DNA from: Trichocoleus desertorum NBK24
GTDB lineage: Bacteria > Cyanobacteriota > Cyanobacteriia > FACHB-46
Assembly (NCBI RefSeq): GCF_030409055.1
Contig: NZ_CP116619.1
Location: 2,829,628 to 2,893,627 of the forward strand
Direction of reading: 5' to 3'
Length of the DNA: 64,000 nt
Shown piece after piece: positions 1 to 9,029 of this stretch. The position numbers were made by a program, and so were the translations under genes. Each line of letters begins with the position of its first letter. Within the stretch, counting starts at the first letter, position 1. A model generated the notes under the pieces. The model had not been told where the DNA came from. It searched no databases and saw nothing but the letters and a program-made list of their open reading frames with translations.

Positions 1-2262
1 CAGGGAACCACTTACCGAGTCATTACCGATCAGGGGCGGGTAATTCAGTGCTACCAGGAACAACTGGCCTTAGCGCAACATAAAAACCAACCGCAGCAAC
101 AGCGGCAAACCTTGCATAACCTGGGCAGCATTTACTTTGTCGTGGGTAACTATGCTCAGTCGATCCAGCGCTACCAGCAAAGTTTGGCGATCGCTCGGCA
201 ACTGCAAAACCGGGAAAGTGAAGCTGAAGCGTTGAGTGGCTTAGGTGCTGCTTACAGTGCTGTGGGCAATTACGATAAAGCGATTCAATACTACGAACAA
301 AGCTTAGCCATCAGCCGCACCTTAGCTGTCCCAGAATTGCAAGGCATGACGCTGCGGAACTTGGGAATTGCATATCTGGCTCAAAACAACCCTGCCAAAG
401 CACTGGAATACCCAAAGCAAAGTTTAGCGATCGCGGAGAAAGCCCAAGATCGCCGGGGCATTGGGCAATCGCTTGGCAATTTGGGCCTGGTGTATTTTAC
501 CAAAGGGGATCACGCCAAAGCGGTGGAGCATTTGCAGCAGCAATTGGCGATCGCCCGCGAATTGAAAGATCGCTTAGCCGAAGGGCGAGCCTTGGGCAAC
601 TTGGGACTCGCTTACTATGGCTTGGAAGACTACCAGAAAGCTGCCGACCATCAACAACAGAGTTTGGCGATCGCTCAGCAGTTGCAAGACCGCCCTGGTG
701 AAGGTCATGCCTTAAATAACTTAGGGGATGCTTGGTTCCGTTTGGGTAGATTGGCTGAAGCGGAGCAAACCCTATTTGCCGGGATCAAAGTTTGGGAATC
801 GTTGCGATCGCAGCTTGACCAAAATGACGATGCCACCAAGATTTCCCTGTTCGATACTCAAGCTACAACTTACAGCACGCTGCAAGAAGTCTTAATTGCC
901 CAAAATAAAGTGCAGGTGGCTTTAGAGGTTGCAGAGCGGGGGCGATCTCGTGCTTTTGTTGAGTTGCTGGCGAAGCAGTTGCCCCCTGATGGCACTAAAA
1001 GTCTTGCCGCCTCTAGTCTTGATCTGCCCAATATTGCCCAGATTCAACAAATCGCCCGCGAGCAGAATGCCACCCTAGTTGAATATTCAGTTATTCAAGA
1101 AGCCTTTCAGGTGGAGGGACAGCGCCGAATTGAGGACAAAGCTCTCTATATCTGGGTGGTGCAGCCTACAGGTGAAGTTGCGTTTCGCCAAGTAGATCTC
1201 AAACCGCTTTGGCAGGAACAAAAAACTTCTTTAGATGATTTGGTCGCCAGTACTAGAGCCTCGATTGGTATTGAAGGGCGGGGGTTAGTATTTAACCAAA
1301 AAACTGAAGTGGTGGCTAGTGCCCTAGAGCGGCTCCAACGCTACCAAACTCAACAGTCGCAACTCAAGCAACTCCATCAACTGCTAATTCAGCCAATCGC
1401 GGATTTGCTACCAACGAACCCAGAGGCCCGCGTAATATTCATTCCTCAAGGCGCTCTCTTTCTCGCTCCCTTTCCCGCTTTGCAGGATGCTGCCGGAAAG
1501 TATCTGATTGAAAAACACACAATGCTGACCGCCCCAGCGATTCAGATTCTGGCACTCACCCATCAACAACGGCGACGCCAAGGACTAGCGCAACAGTTGC
1601 AACCTACCCAAGTTGCCGCTACGACACTGCCGCGATCGCCCCAGCATTCCTTAATTGTGGGTAATCCCACGATGCCTAACTTGCCAACTGAAAACGGCGA
1701 GCGATCGCAACAACTCTACAGTCTGCCGGGGGCTGAGCGGGAAGCCAAGATGATTGCCTCGCTCCTCAACACTGAGGCGATTACAGGCAGTGCTGCTACC
1801 AAGGCGGCAGTAATGGCGAAGATGGGCGAGGCTCGGATTATTCACCTGGCAACCCACGGGTTACTGGATGATTTCCGAGGGTTAGGGATTCCAGGGGCGA
1901 TCGCGCTAGCGCCTTCAGGTCAGGATGATGGCTTACTGACGGCAAATGACATTCTTGGTTTGAAGCTAAATGCTGAGCTGGTGGTGCTCAGTGCTTGCGT
2001 TACTGGGCGTGGCAAGATCACGGGGGATGGGGTAGTAGGGCTATCGCGATCGCTGATTTCGGCAGGGGCTCCGAGTGTGGTGGTGTCGTTGTGGCAGGTG
2101 CCCGATAATCCAACGGCGACTTTGATGACGGAGTTTTACCAAAATCTGCAAGGTCAACCGGATAAGGCGCAGGCGCTACGGCAGGCGATGTTGGCAACTT
2201 TGAAACAGTACCCAGACCCCAGAGATTGGGCGGCGTTTACCTTAATTGGTGAGGCGGAGTGA
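1..2262 (+). CDS. TPR-CHAT domain protein (5' end outside window)
   Basis: The reading frame is open from the first base, so the gene starts upstream and 753 residues are visible. The first ~270 residues are TPR-type helical repeats of about 40 residues, with recurring SLAIA helices. The C-terminal ~350 residues are a CHAT domain, a caspase-like cysteine peptidase fold. The expected His lies in ATHGLLDD (window residue 619) and the Cys in LSACVTG (residue 666), so it should be catalytically competent. The residue after the Cys-Ala-Cys stretch is Val where the downstream paralogue has Asp (LSACDTG). The last residues closely match the next gene, so the two form a tandem paralogous pair. TPR-CHAT proteins are common in filamentous cyanobacteria and are mostly of unknown target. 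Substrate is unknown here. Confidence 0.9.
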   Translation, partial: QGTTYRVITDQGRVIQCYQEQLALAQHKNQPQQQRQTLHNLGSIYFVVGNYAQSIQRYQQSLAIARQLQNRESEAEALSGLGAAYSAVGNYDKAIQYYEQSLAISRTLAVPELQGMTLRNLGIAYLAQNNPAKALEYPKQSLAIAEKAQDRRGIGQSLGNLGLVYFTKGDHAKAVEHLQQQLAIARELKDRLAEGRALGNLGLAYYGLEDYQKAADHQQQSLAIAQQLQDRPGEGHALNNLGDAWFRLGRLAEAEQTLFAGIKVWESLRSQLDQNDDATKISLFDTQATTYSTLQEVLIAQNKVQVALEVAERGRSRAFVELLAKQLPPDGTKSLAASSLDLPNIAQIQQIAREQNATLVEYSVIQEAFQVEGQRRIEDKALYIWVVQPTGEVAFRQVDLKPLWQEQKTSLDDLVASTRASIGIEGRGLVFNQKTEVVASALERLQRYQTQQSQLKQLHQLLIQPIADLLPTNPEARVIFIPQGALFLAPFPALQDAAGKYLIEKHTMLTAPAIQILALTHQQRRRQGLAQQLQPTQVAATTLPRSPQHSLIVGNPTMPNLPTENGERSQQLYSLPGAEREAKMIASLLNTEAITGSAATKAAVMAKMGEARIIHLATHGLLDDFRGLGIPGAIALAPSGQDDGLLTANDILGLKLNAELVVLSACVTGRGKITGDGVVGLSRSLISAGAPSVVVSLWQVPDNPTATLMTEFYQNLQGQPDKAQALRQAMLATLKQYPDPRDWAAFTLIGEAE

Positions 2263-2370
2263 CAAATTTGTTACTAATGGGTTGACAGTTCTACGGAGTG
2301 GGGCAGAATCGTGGTGAAGAATTCTTGGGTGCTCCTTGTTTTTTCTGGCTTGATTCTTCTAAAACCCGAA

Positions 2371-2414
2371 CCCCCGCTGAGGGACGGTTGCGTCCCCCAG
2401 ACCCCCTCCAAAAG
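2371..2414 (+). repeat. Interspersed GC-rich repeat, copy 1
   Basis: A 44-base element with the core GGACGGTTGCGTCC, a 5-bp stem with a 4-base loop. It recurs on the opposite strand at 9087-9130 with five mismatches. It ends directly against the Shine-Dalgarno-like AAAGGTG of the following gene. In-frame reading through it lengthens the downstream reading frame artificially. Confidence 0.75.
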
Positions 2415-2423
2415 GTGTTAATT

Positions 2424-5279
2424 ATGTCTTATCGCTACCGATCGCTTAGCCTTATGGGTGCTGCTTTCCTGCTAACAGGAAGTGTGCCGTTGGGTCGCTT
2501 CAATCCGTTGGTGGCTTCGGTGGTGTTGGCGCAGTCGGAAGAGGCTCAGGCACGGATTACTGAGGCCGCTTATCTGAATCAGCAGGGGTATGACCAGTTT
2601 CGGCAGGGGCAGCCTCAGGAGGCTTTGGCTACTTTTCAGAAGGCGATCGCAGTTTTTAAGGCGACGGGAGCTAAGGCGGGGGAGGCGCAAAGCCTTAACC
2701 ATATTGCCAATGTCTATCACTACAGTTTGAGGCAGTATCCGAAGGCGTTGGAGTTTTATCAGCAGGCGCTGAAGTTGCGGCAGCAGATTGGCGATCGCGA
2801 GGGGGAGTGGGCGACGCTGGCTGATATGGGGGTGGCTTACGGTGAGCAGGGGCAGTACACCAAGGCGCTGGAGTTTTACCAAAAAGCGTTAGGCATTATT
2901 CAGCAGTTGGGCGATCGCAACAGTGAGAAGCTACGGCTGAATGAGATTGCCAGCGTTTATTTCCGGTTGGGGCAGTATCCCCAAGCATTGGAAGCTTATC
3001 AGCAAGTGCTCAAACTTCAGCGGGAGGGCAGCGATCGCGAGGGGGAAGGTACGACGCTGGGGAATGTGGGCGTGGTCTATGTGAACTTGGGGCAGTACGC
3101 CAAGGCGCTAGAAGCGTACCGTCAAGCTTTAGCCATTTTTGATTCGCTCCCCGCTTACCAAGGAGCGAAGGCGACGATTCTCAACAATATGGGGGGGCTG
3201 TATTTCAGCATTGGCCAATATAAAGAAGCCCTTGACTCGACTCAAAAGGCTTTGGCGATTTTTAACAAGTTTAGCGATCGCCCAGATGCTGCTTCAGCGT
3301 TTACGGATTTGGGTTTGCTGTACGAAATTGTGGGGCAGTACTCGCAACCATTGGAGTTTCAGCAGTCGGGCTTGGCAATGCGTCGGGATATTGGCAATGC
3401 CCTGAATCAGGAATCGATTACGAAGGTAGGTCAAGCCGCTACGTTGAACAATATTGGACGGGTCTATGTCAGTGTGGGCCAATTGGATCAAGCGCTGAAG
3501 CTACATCAACAAGCACTGGCGACTTACCAAGAGCTTGGCGATCGCGCTGGGGAAGCCACGACGCAGAATAACTTGGGGCAAGTCTACGACAATCTAAAAC
3601 AAACAGAGCAAGCACTGAAATTGTACCAGCAGGCGTTACAGCTCTATAAGCAGGTGGGCGATCGCACTGGGGAAGGGGTAGCGCTGAGCAACTTGGGCCA
3701 CGCCTATGAGCAACAAGAGCAAAATGCTCAGGCGCTGAAGTTTTATCAGCAAGCACTAGCGGTACACCGAGACGTGGGCGATCGCGTCAATGAAGGGGTG
3801 ACGCTGAGTAGCATTGGCCGCATTCTGCATCGCTCTGGGCAACAATCGGAAGCGGAGAAAACGCTGCGACAGGCGATCGCGATTCTAGAATCCTTACGTC
3901 CGGGTTTAACTGATGCGGCTAAGGTTTCCATCTTTGAAACTCAACAGAGAACCTATGGCACATTGCAGCAATCGCTGATTGCCCAGAAGCAAACCAATTC
4001 AGCTTTGGAAATCGCTGAACGCAGCCGCGCCCGTGCCTTTGTAGAGCTGCTAGCTCAACGTCTCACCACCAACTCAGCCACTGCATCCCCCCTCAATCCC
4101 CCGACTTTGGCACAGATTCAACAGATTGCTAAAACCCAAAACTCGACGCTGGTGGAGTATGCCATTGTGCATGATGCCGCTCCGTCGCAAGCTTCCCAAC
4201 TATTAATTTGGGTGATTCAGCCCACCGGAAACATTAGATTTCGTCAAGTTGATCTGAAAGCTTTGCCGCAGCCAGTCGTCAGCTCATCCGATGCTGCTTC
4301 ACCGCTAGAGACCTTAGTCACGCAGGCTAGAGGGGCGATTGGCATTAAGGGGCGAGGGCTGACGTTTCAAGAAGATACGACGACAGTGGCTAGGGCGATC
4401 GCCAGGGTGAGCGATCCCACCAATCAACCCTTGCAGCAACTCTACCAACTATTAATTCAACCGATCGCTGACCTGCTGCCTACTGATCCCAATGCCCACG
4501 TCATCTTTTTGCCCCAGGAAGCCTTATTTTTAGTGCCTTTCCCTGCCTTGCAAGCGAGCAATGGTCGCTACTTGATTGAGCAACACACGGTTCTCACTGC
4601 ACCTTCGATTCAAGTTTTAGATCTGACGCGCCAGAAACACCAACAGCTATCGGGCAAAAACAAGAATGTGCTGGTGGTGGGTAACCCGACTATGCCTAAG
4701 GTCAGCCTGCCCCTCGGTGCTACGCCTCACCCGCTACCCAGCCTCCCTGGAGCTGAGCAAGAAGCCAAAGCGATCGCCACCCTACTGAAAACTCAACCTC
4801 TAACGGGCAACCAAGCGACAAAAACTGTCATCTTGCAGCAACTACCCCAAGCCCGACTCATGCATTTAGCCACCCACGGACTGCTGGATGACTTCAAAGG
4901 ACTGGGTGTGCCTGGTGCGATCGCCCTAGCCCCCTCTGCTAAGGACGATGGCCTCCTGACTGCTAGCGAAATTCTCGACTTGAAACTCAACACCGATTTA
5001 GTTGTTCTCAGTGCTTGTGATACTGGACGCGGCCGCATCACGGGAGACGGGGTGATTGGTCTTTCGCGCTCATTCATTGCTGCTGGGGCACCCAGTGTGA
5101 TTGTCTCCCTCTGGCAAGTACCCGATGCACCCACCGCAACCCTAATGACGCAGTTCTATCAAACCCTGCAACAACAGCCAGACAAGGCCCAAGCTCTACG
5201 TCAAGCCATGCTAGCTACTATGAAACAACACCCTGACCCCAAAGATTGGGCCGCCTTTACCTTAATTGGTGAATCTTAA
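2424..5279 (+). CDS. TPR-CHAT domain protein with signal peptide
   Basis: A 951-residue protein. The ATG at 2424 is chosen because AAAGGTG lies 6 bases upstream and because it gives a clean signal peptide ending near VVLAQ (about residues 1-38). Upstream in-frame codons only translate an interspersed repeat. Residues ~45-490 are around ten TPR units of about 40 residues. Residues ~590-950 are a CHAT domain with His818 (ATHGLLDD) and Cys865 (LSACDTG). The exported TPR array suggests a periplasmic or envelope-located peptidase or scaffold; this is inference. It is a tandem paralogue of the gene upstream, 161 bp away, and converges on the next gene with only 11 bp between stops. No substrate can be named. 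Confidence 0.92.
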   Translation: MSYRYRSLSLMGAAFLLTGSVPLGRFNPLVASVVLAQSEEAQARITEAAYLNQQGYDQFRQGQPQEALATFQKAIAVFKATGAKAGEAQSLNHIANVYHYSLRQYPKALEFYQQALKLRQQIGDREGEWATLADMGVAYGEQGQYTKALEFYQKALGIIQQLGDRNSEKLRLNEIASVYFRLGQYPQALEAYQQVLKLQREGSDREGEGTTLGNVGVVYVNLGQYAKALEAYRQALAIFDSLPAYQGAKATILNNMGGLYFSIGQYKEALDSTQKALAIFNKFSDRPDAASAFTDLGLLYEIVGQYSQPLEFQQSGLAMRRDIGNALNQESITKVGQAATLNNIGRVYVSVGQLDQALKLHQQALATYQELGDRAGEATTQNNLGQVYDNLKQTEQALKLYQQALQLYKQVGDRTGEGVALSNLGHAYEQQEQNAQALKFYQQALAVHRDVGDRVNEGVTLSSIGRILHRSGQQSEAEKTLRQAIAILESLRPGLTDAAKVSIFETQQRTYGTLQQSLIAQKQTNSALEIAERSRARAFVELLAQRLTTNSATASPLNPPTLAQIQQIAKTQNSTLVEYAIVHDAAPSQASQLLIWVIQPTGNIRFRQVDLKALPQPVVSSSDAASPLETLVTQARGAIGIKGRGLTFQEDTTTVARAIARVSDPTNQPLQQLYQLLIQPIADLLPTDPNAHVIFLPQEALFLVPFPALQASNGRYLIEQHTVLTAPSIQVLDLTRQKHQQLSGKNKNVLVVGNPTMPKVSLPLGATPHPLPSLPGAEQEAKAIATLLKTQPLTGNQATKTVILQQLPQARLMHLATHGLLDDFKGLGVPGAIALAPSAKDDGLLTASEILDLKLNTDLVVLSACDTGRGRITGDGVIGLSRSFIAAGAPSVIVSLWQVPDAPTATLMTQFYQTLQQQPDKAQALRQAMLATMKQHPDPKDWAAFTLIGES

Positions 5280-5290
5280 TAGTGCCAGTG

Positions 5291-6193
5291 TTAACCGGGG
5301 GTATCAATGGCAGCGAGTAGAGTTTCTGCTTGAGTGCAAAGTTGAGTGTGACAAGTCCCATTGCTGGCGAGTAAGCCCCCCCACTGGCTAACATCTGCCT
5401 GGTTATACTGCAACAAACTGCCATCAAAATGGGTGAACTTGCCACCTGCCTCAGTCAAAATTAGTTCTGGAGCAGCCAAGTCCCAATCTTTCGGCGCTGA
5501 TTTTCCTGAAAGAGAGATGTATAGGTCTGCCTGTTGCTCTGCGATCGCCGCAATTTTGCAACCCACACTGCCGATCGCCCGCTGATTCTGGCAAGGTAAT
5601 TGCTTCAAAAGCTGGGTGAGGCGTTCTCCCCGGTGACTGCCACTGACAACCACTGACAGATCTTCTATGCGATCGCGCTCAGTCACTTGCAGTTGCGTCA
5701 CGGCACCGTCACGAGTTTCGACAAACGTGCCACCGCCCAAAGTCGCGTAGTAAAGTTTGCCTAACTCTGGACAAACCACCACCGCCAATACAGGTCGTCC
5801 TGCATGAGCTAAAGCAATGTGAACCGCATATTCCCCAGTGCGTTTAATAAAGTCTTTGGTGCCATCTAAGGGGTCTACAATCCAGACCCAAGTATGCTGC
5901 AATCGCTCAGCGGGGTTCTGCGCTTTGAAGGTTTCCTCAGTCAGGTAGCCAAATTCTACTGTGCCAAACGCAGCGTGCAAATTATTCAGAATGTAGTTGT
6001 TGGCGGCAACATCCGCAGCGGTGACAGGCCCATCCCCTTGATCTTGAATATTGAGGGTTAGGGCTGCTTCTCCGGCAATTGGATTGGGGTGATAGTAGGA
6101 TTGCAAAATGTCAGCCGCACCCCAACCAATAGAGCGGGCGATCGCTAAAACAGACTCGACCGGAAATCCAGCGATTGATTGTAAGCTTGCCAC
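5291..6193 (-). CDS. CysQ/inositol-monophosphatase family phosphatase
   Basis: A 300-residue member of the lithium-sensitive, magnesium-dependent phosphatase family. The diagnostic metal site DPLDGTKDF is at residues 107-115, the preceding TEE at 85-87, and the C-terminal DWDLAAPELI motif completes the active site. The TKDF form is the one seen in CysQ (3'(2'),5'-bisphosphate nucleotidase), which removes PAP made during sulfate assimilation; inositol-phosphate activity cannot be excluded. The start is GTG, directly after the TAA stop of the upstream membrane-protein gene (TAAGTG), with AAGGA 7 bases upstream. Translational coupling of the two genes is therefore likely. Confidence 0.88.
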   Translation of the reverse strand: MASLQSIAGFPVESVLAIARSIGWGAADILQSYYHPNPIAGEAALTLNIQDQGDGPVTAADVAANNYILNNLHAAFGTVEFGYLTEETFKAQNPAERLQHTWVWIVDPLDGTKDFIKRTGEYAVHIALAHAGRPVLAVVVCPELGKLYYATLGGGTFVETRDGAVTQLQVTERDRIEDLSVVVSGSHRGERLTQLLKQLPCQNQRAIGSVGCKIAAIAEQQADLYISLSGKSAPKDWDLAAPELILTEAGGKFTHFDGSLLQYNQADVSQWGGLLASNGTCHTQLCTQAETLLAAIDTPG

Positions 6194-6676
6194 TTAGGAT
6201 TCCTTTGCCACGCTTACTGCTGATGCACCTTGAGCTGAAGCCATCCAATAGCGGCGACAACTCCACATCAGGGCAGAGCCTACCGCAATATAAATCAAAC
6301 CGCGAATCTCAAAACTGACTCCCGCCAAACGCAAGCCAACCCCAATGCCCATCATGGCGAGAATCAAGGCAATGGTTTTGGCCCCAAACATCTGAAAGAC
6401 GCTCTTGAAAGGGTTTGGCTCTTGTAACGTATCCACGCGATCGATCACTCGATTCGCAGTGCGATCCAAAACCACCTTGCCTTTGAGCAAGCCAATACTC
6501 AAAGCAACCGCTCCCCAGACTAGATGCTTGGTATCCAGAAAGCCCAAGTAAGGTAGGTGAAACCAAAACACCAAACCCATCGTAAACAGACCGATACCTA
6601 CCAAAGTCCAGATACTCGCTGCAATCCAGAGGTGTTGCCTACGAGTGAGACCGCCTGTCGTTTCAGTGCTTTCCAT
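6194..6676 (-). CDS. Conserved hypothetical membrane protein
   Basis: A 160-residue protein with about four hydrophobic segments (roughly residues 18-40, 48-65, 98-118, 122-142) and a short charged loop (KVVLDRTANRVIDRVD) between the middle two. The ATG at 6676 is preferred over an upstream TTG. It is the first gene of a two-gene unit with the CysQ-like phosphatase, with no bases between stop and start. No known domain is recognised. A transporter or structural inner-membrane or thylakoid role is possible but not shown. Confidence 0.75.
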   Translation of the reverse strand: MESTETTGGLTRRQHLWIAASIWTLVGIGLFTMGLVFWFHLPYLGFLDTKHLVWGAVALSIGLLKGKVVLDRTANRVIDRVDTLQEPNPFKSVFQMFGAKTIALILAMMGIGVGLRLAGVSFEIRGLIYIAVGSALMWSCRRYWMASAQGASAVSVAKES

Positions 6677-6820
6677 AACCAAGCTGGGAGTCGCGCAATA
6701 TTAGCCCTCATTATAGGACGCAGACCGAAGTCCAGCAGATAGCACAGCAGATCTTCTAGTTAAAGTAGTTGAAGTAGTTAAAGCCTTGCCGCAATTGCTA
6801 ATCTCGCCACCTATAAGCAC

Positions 6821-6860
6821 AGCGCCAGAGCTGAGGAATCGTCCTACAAACTCTGGCGCT
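6821..6860. terminator. Perfect 10-bp hairpin downstream of secreted Q/N-rich gene
   Basis: AGCGCCAGAG (6821-6830) and CTCTGGCGCT (6851-6860) form a perfect stem with a 20-base loop. It lies 110 bases past the stop of the minus-strand gene that ends at 6971. There is no T tract, so a classical intrinsic terminator is uncertain; it may be an mRNA 3'-end stabiliser. Confidence 0.4.
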
Positions 6861-6970
6861 GATGTTTGGGATTAAGCTGGTTGAGCGCTAGGCAAAACCT
6901 TTAACTAGAGTTACTGCTTAAACTACAGTTTTCTAGGGTTGAGCCTGAAGCGATCGCTCAAATGCTGGGT

Positions 6971-7840
6971 TTAGCAACCACCCATTGCGCTACCACTGTT
7001 GTACTGGCTGCTGGAATTGGAACCACTAGGGCCAATTCTGTAAATAGAATTGTTTTGGTTGTCGAGGCTTTGGCTAACTTCGGGAGTCATCTCACCAGCC
7101 GGACGGTTGCGATCGGAACTCATCGAACCAGCTAGAGGCCGCATGGTGTCGCTAGCACTGTACTGGTTATCAACAGAGGATTGGTTCATCCCCATGTTGT
7201 TATTCGTCATGCCAGCAGAGGATTGGTTCATCCCCATGTTGTTGTTGCCAATGCTATTGGCAGTGTAACCACCTGCAGGGCCTGCACTTGGCGTAACGGT
7301 ATTTGCTTGATAATTGGAGCGGTAAGACGAGTTGGAAGCCTGGTTCATCCCCGTGTTGGAGCTAGCAACCTGATTGCCATCCATCTCCTGGAAACGCAAC
7401 ATGGTGTAGCCACCCGCTGGGCCTCTGGTAGGAGTGACAATACCGCTGCTTAAGAAGCTGCGATTGTAGTCGGGGCTAGCGGCGGAAATGGACTGGTCAG
7501 CTTGCACGTTCTGAGAGCCCATCTGAGAACCCATGTAGCCAGCATTGGCTTGGCTAGAGCTACCATCAGCCGAACCACTGTAGGGCGAGTTCATGTTGAT
7601 GTTGGATTGGTCCATTGATTGAGTGCCACTTGCCTGCATTTGCTCCATCGTGGCTCCACCTGCGGGGCTGTCGCTGGGGGTCACTTGGCTCGTGCTCGGT
7701 AAGCACTGAGCAGGGCTGTTGGAGTTGGCAGGGCTAGGCTGCATCTGGGCCATAGCGGGTAAAGCTAGCAACGCACTAACACCAGCTACACTAGCTAGGC
7801 TAACGACTTTCTTAATGGACAAAAAATTCTGAGTGCTCAT
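6971..7840 (-). CDS. Secreted low-complexity Gln/Asn/Ser/Met-rich protein
   Basis: A 289-residue protein with a signal peptide ending in LPAMAQ (about residues 1-31). The remainder is almost free of charged or bulky hydrophobic runs and is rich in N, Q, S, G and M. A VTP..xxPAGGxT motif recurs three times (VTPSDSPAGGAT, VTPTRGPAGGYT, VTPSAGPAGGYT), and a fourth weaker PAGEMT occurs near the C terminus. NNNMGMNQSS is present twice, encoded by a 28-base exact repeat at 7174-7201 and 7216-7243 (period 42). Cys occurs near the mature N terminus (PAQCLP) and as the final residue. Start ATG has AGAGG upstream. It is probably an extracellular or envelope protein; function is unknown. Confidence 0.8.
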   Translation of the reverse strand: MSTQNFLSIKKVVSLASVAGVSALLALPAMAQMQPSPANSNSPAQCLPSTSQVTPSDSPAGGATMEQMQASGTQSMDQSNINMNSPYSGSADGSSSQANAGYMGSQMGSQNVQADQSISAASPDYNRSFLSSGIVTPTRGPAGGYTMLRFQEMDGNQVASSNTGMNQASNSSYRSNYQANTVTPSAGPAGGYTANSIGNNNMGMNQSSAGMTNNNMGMNQSSVDNQYSASDTMRPLAGSMSSDRNRPAGEMTPEVSQSLDNQNNSIYRIGPSGSNSSSQYNSGSAMGGC

Positions 7841-8231
7841 AAATACCTCTGGGCTCCCCTAAGAGAGATAGCGTTTTCAAAACTTGGGCTAAAAATGTAT
7901 TTGGGCTAAAAATGTCTGCTCCTATACAAATTTGAGTCTATAGATTTGTAGGGACTATATTCTCTGCCACGAGTGGGATCTGCCTGAGCTAATAGATAGA
8001 TAGTGCGAGGCTGTAAGAGCGTTACCCAGCGATCGCCCTTAGCCTGGATTCTTCCCGAACCAACCCGCCGGAAGATAGAACCCGAAACTATAACTTTTAG
8101 CTTAGGAATTCAGGGCATTTAGCAGGGTCTTTTTCGCTAGAAGTGTCTTTTCTTAAAGAGCCTGCTACCTTGGAAGGCGGATGGGTCGTCGTTGTAAAAC
8201 GCCAGCTGTAAACCGCCACAGGAGAATGACC
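7841..8231. other. Divergent intergenic region
   Basis: This 391-base stretch separates two divergently transcribed genes and must hold both promoters. The only structure seen is a 15-base direct repeat TTGGGCTAAAAATGT at 7884-7898 and 7901-7915 (period 17), close to the minus-strand gene start and suitable as a tandem operator. No RNA gene was recognised. Confidence 0.5.
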
Positions 8232-9029
8232 ATGTTGGAGTTGTACCAATTTGAGATGTCGCACTACTGCGAAAAAGTGCGGCTAATTTTGGACTACAAG
8301 GGATTGGCCTATCGCAAGATTGAAGTGACCCCTGGCATTGGGCAAGTAGACCTTTTCCGAATGTCTGGGCAGCGCCAAGTACCCGTATTGAAAGATGGCA
8401 ACGAAGTGATTGCCGATTCCACTGCGATCGCTAAATATCTCGATCGCCAATATCCCGATCGCCCCGTTATCCCTACAGACCCTAAGCAAAAAGGGCTGTG
8501 CCTGATGTTGGAAGAATGGGCTGATGAAGTCATGGGTCTAAACGCCCGCAAGGCCATGCTCGCCGCCTTCAGCCAAAGCGCAGATTTTCGTACTGCCGCC
8601 CTACCTGCTTCTACGCCTGCCCTATTAAAAAACTTGATTGGTTCAGTCCCTAGCGAAGTGCTAGACGTGCTGAGCTTCGGCGTTGGCATGGGACCCGATG
8701 CCTTGCATAGCGCTAAAGCCTCACTCCGACAGAACCTAGAAGCCCTGACCTTTATCTTGCTCGATCACCCCTACTTAGTGTCCGATCAGCCTACCCTAGC
8801 TGACTTCGCTGTCGCAGGGATGAGTATGTACATCAAATTCCCGACTGGCTCTTACCTCGACATCCCCGAAGGACTCAAAGGCAAAGGAGTTCCAGGATTA
8901 GCAGATGTAGGCACCTTCGCCCCCTTCTTCGACTGGCGCGATCGCCTCTACACCGAGTACCGAAAATCCTTCACCCCCGCTACCACCACCTCCAGTAGCA
9001 CCAGACCCACCTCGATCGACATCGAGTAG
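8232..9029 (+). CDS. Glutathione S-transferase family protein
   Basis: A 265-residue protein. The N-terminal thioredoxin-like domain (residues 1-78) has the GST signature SHYCEKVR near the start, the cis-proline motif QVPVL, and DSTAIAKYL, which binds the gamma-glutamyl group. The C-terminal all-helical domain follows, with QPTLADFAVAGM typical of GSTs. The Cys at residue 13, in the position of a catalytic Ser/Cys, suggests an omega/beta-like thiol-transferase or dehalogenase activity rather than classical Tyr-dependent conjugation. The ATG at 8232 is preferred because AGGAG sits 7 bases upstream; an ATG at 8226 is too close to it. Substrate unknown. Confidence 0.88.
   Translation: MLELYQFEMSHYCEKVRLILDYKGLAYRKIEVTPGIGQVDLFRMSGQRQVPVLKDGNEVIADSTAIAKYLDRQYPDRPVIPTDPKQKGLCLMLEEWADEVMGLNARKAMLAAFSQSADFRTAALPASTPALLKNLIGSVPSEVLDVLSFGVGMGPDALHSAKASLRQNLEALTFILLDHPYLVSDQPTLADFAVAGMSMYIKFPTGSYLDIPEGLKGKGVPGLADVGTFAPFFDWRDRLYTEYRKSFTPATTTSSSTRPTSIDIE

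Noticed and set aside
8181-8215. Similarity of GTCGTCGTTGTAAAACG to the lacZ/M13 primer region, suggesting vector contamination
   Set aside because: Only about 12 contiguous bases match, the following bases differ, and the flanks read as normal cyanobacterial intergenic DNA.
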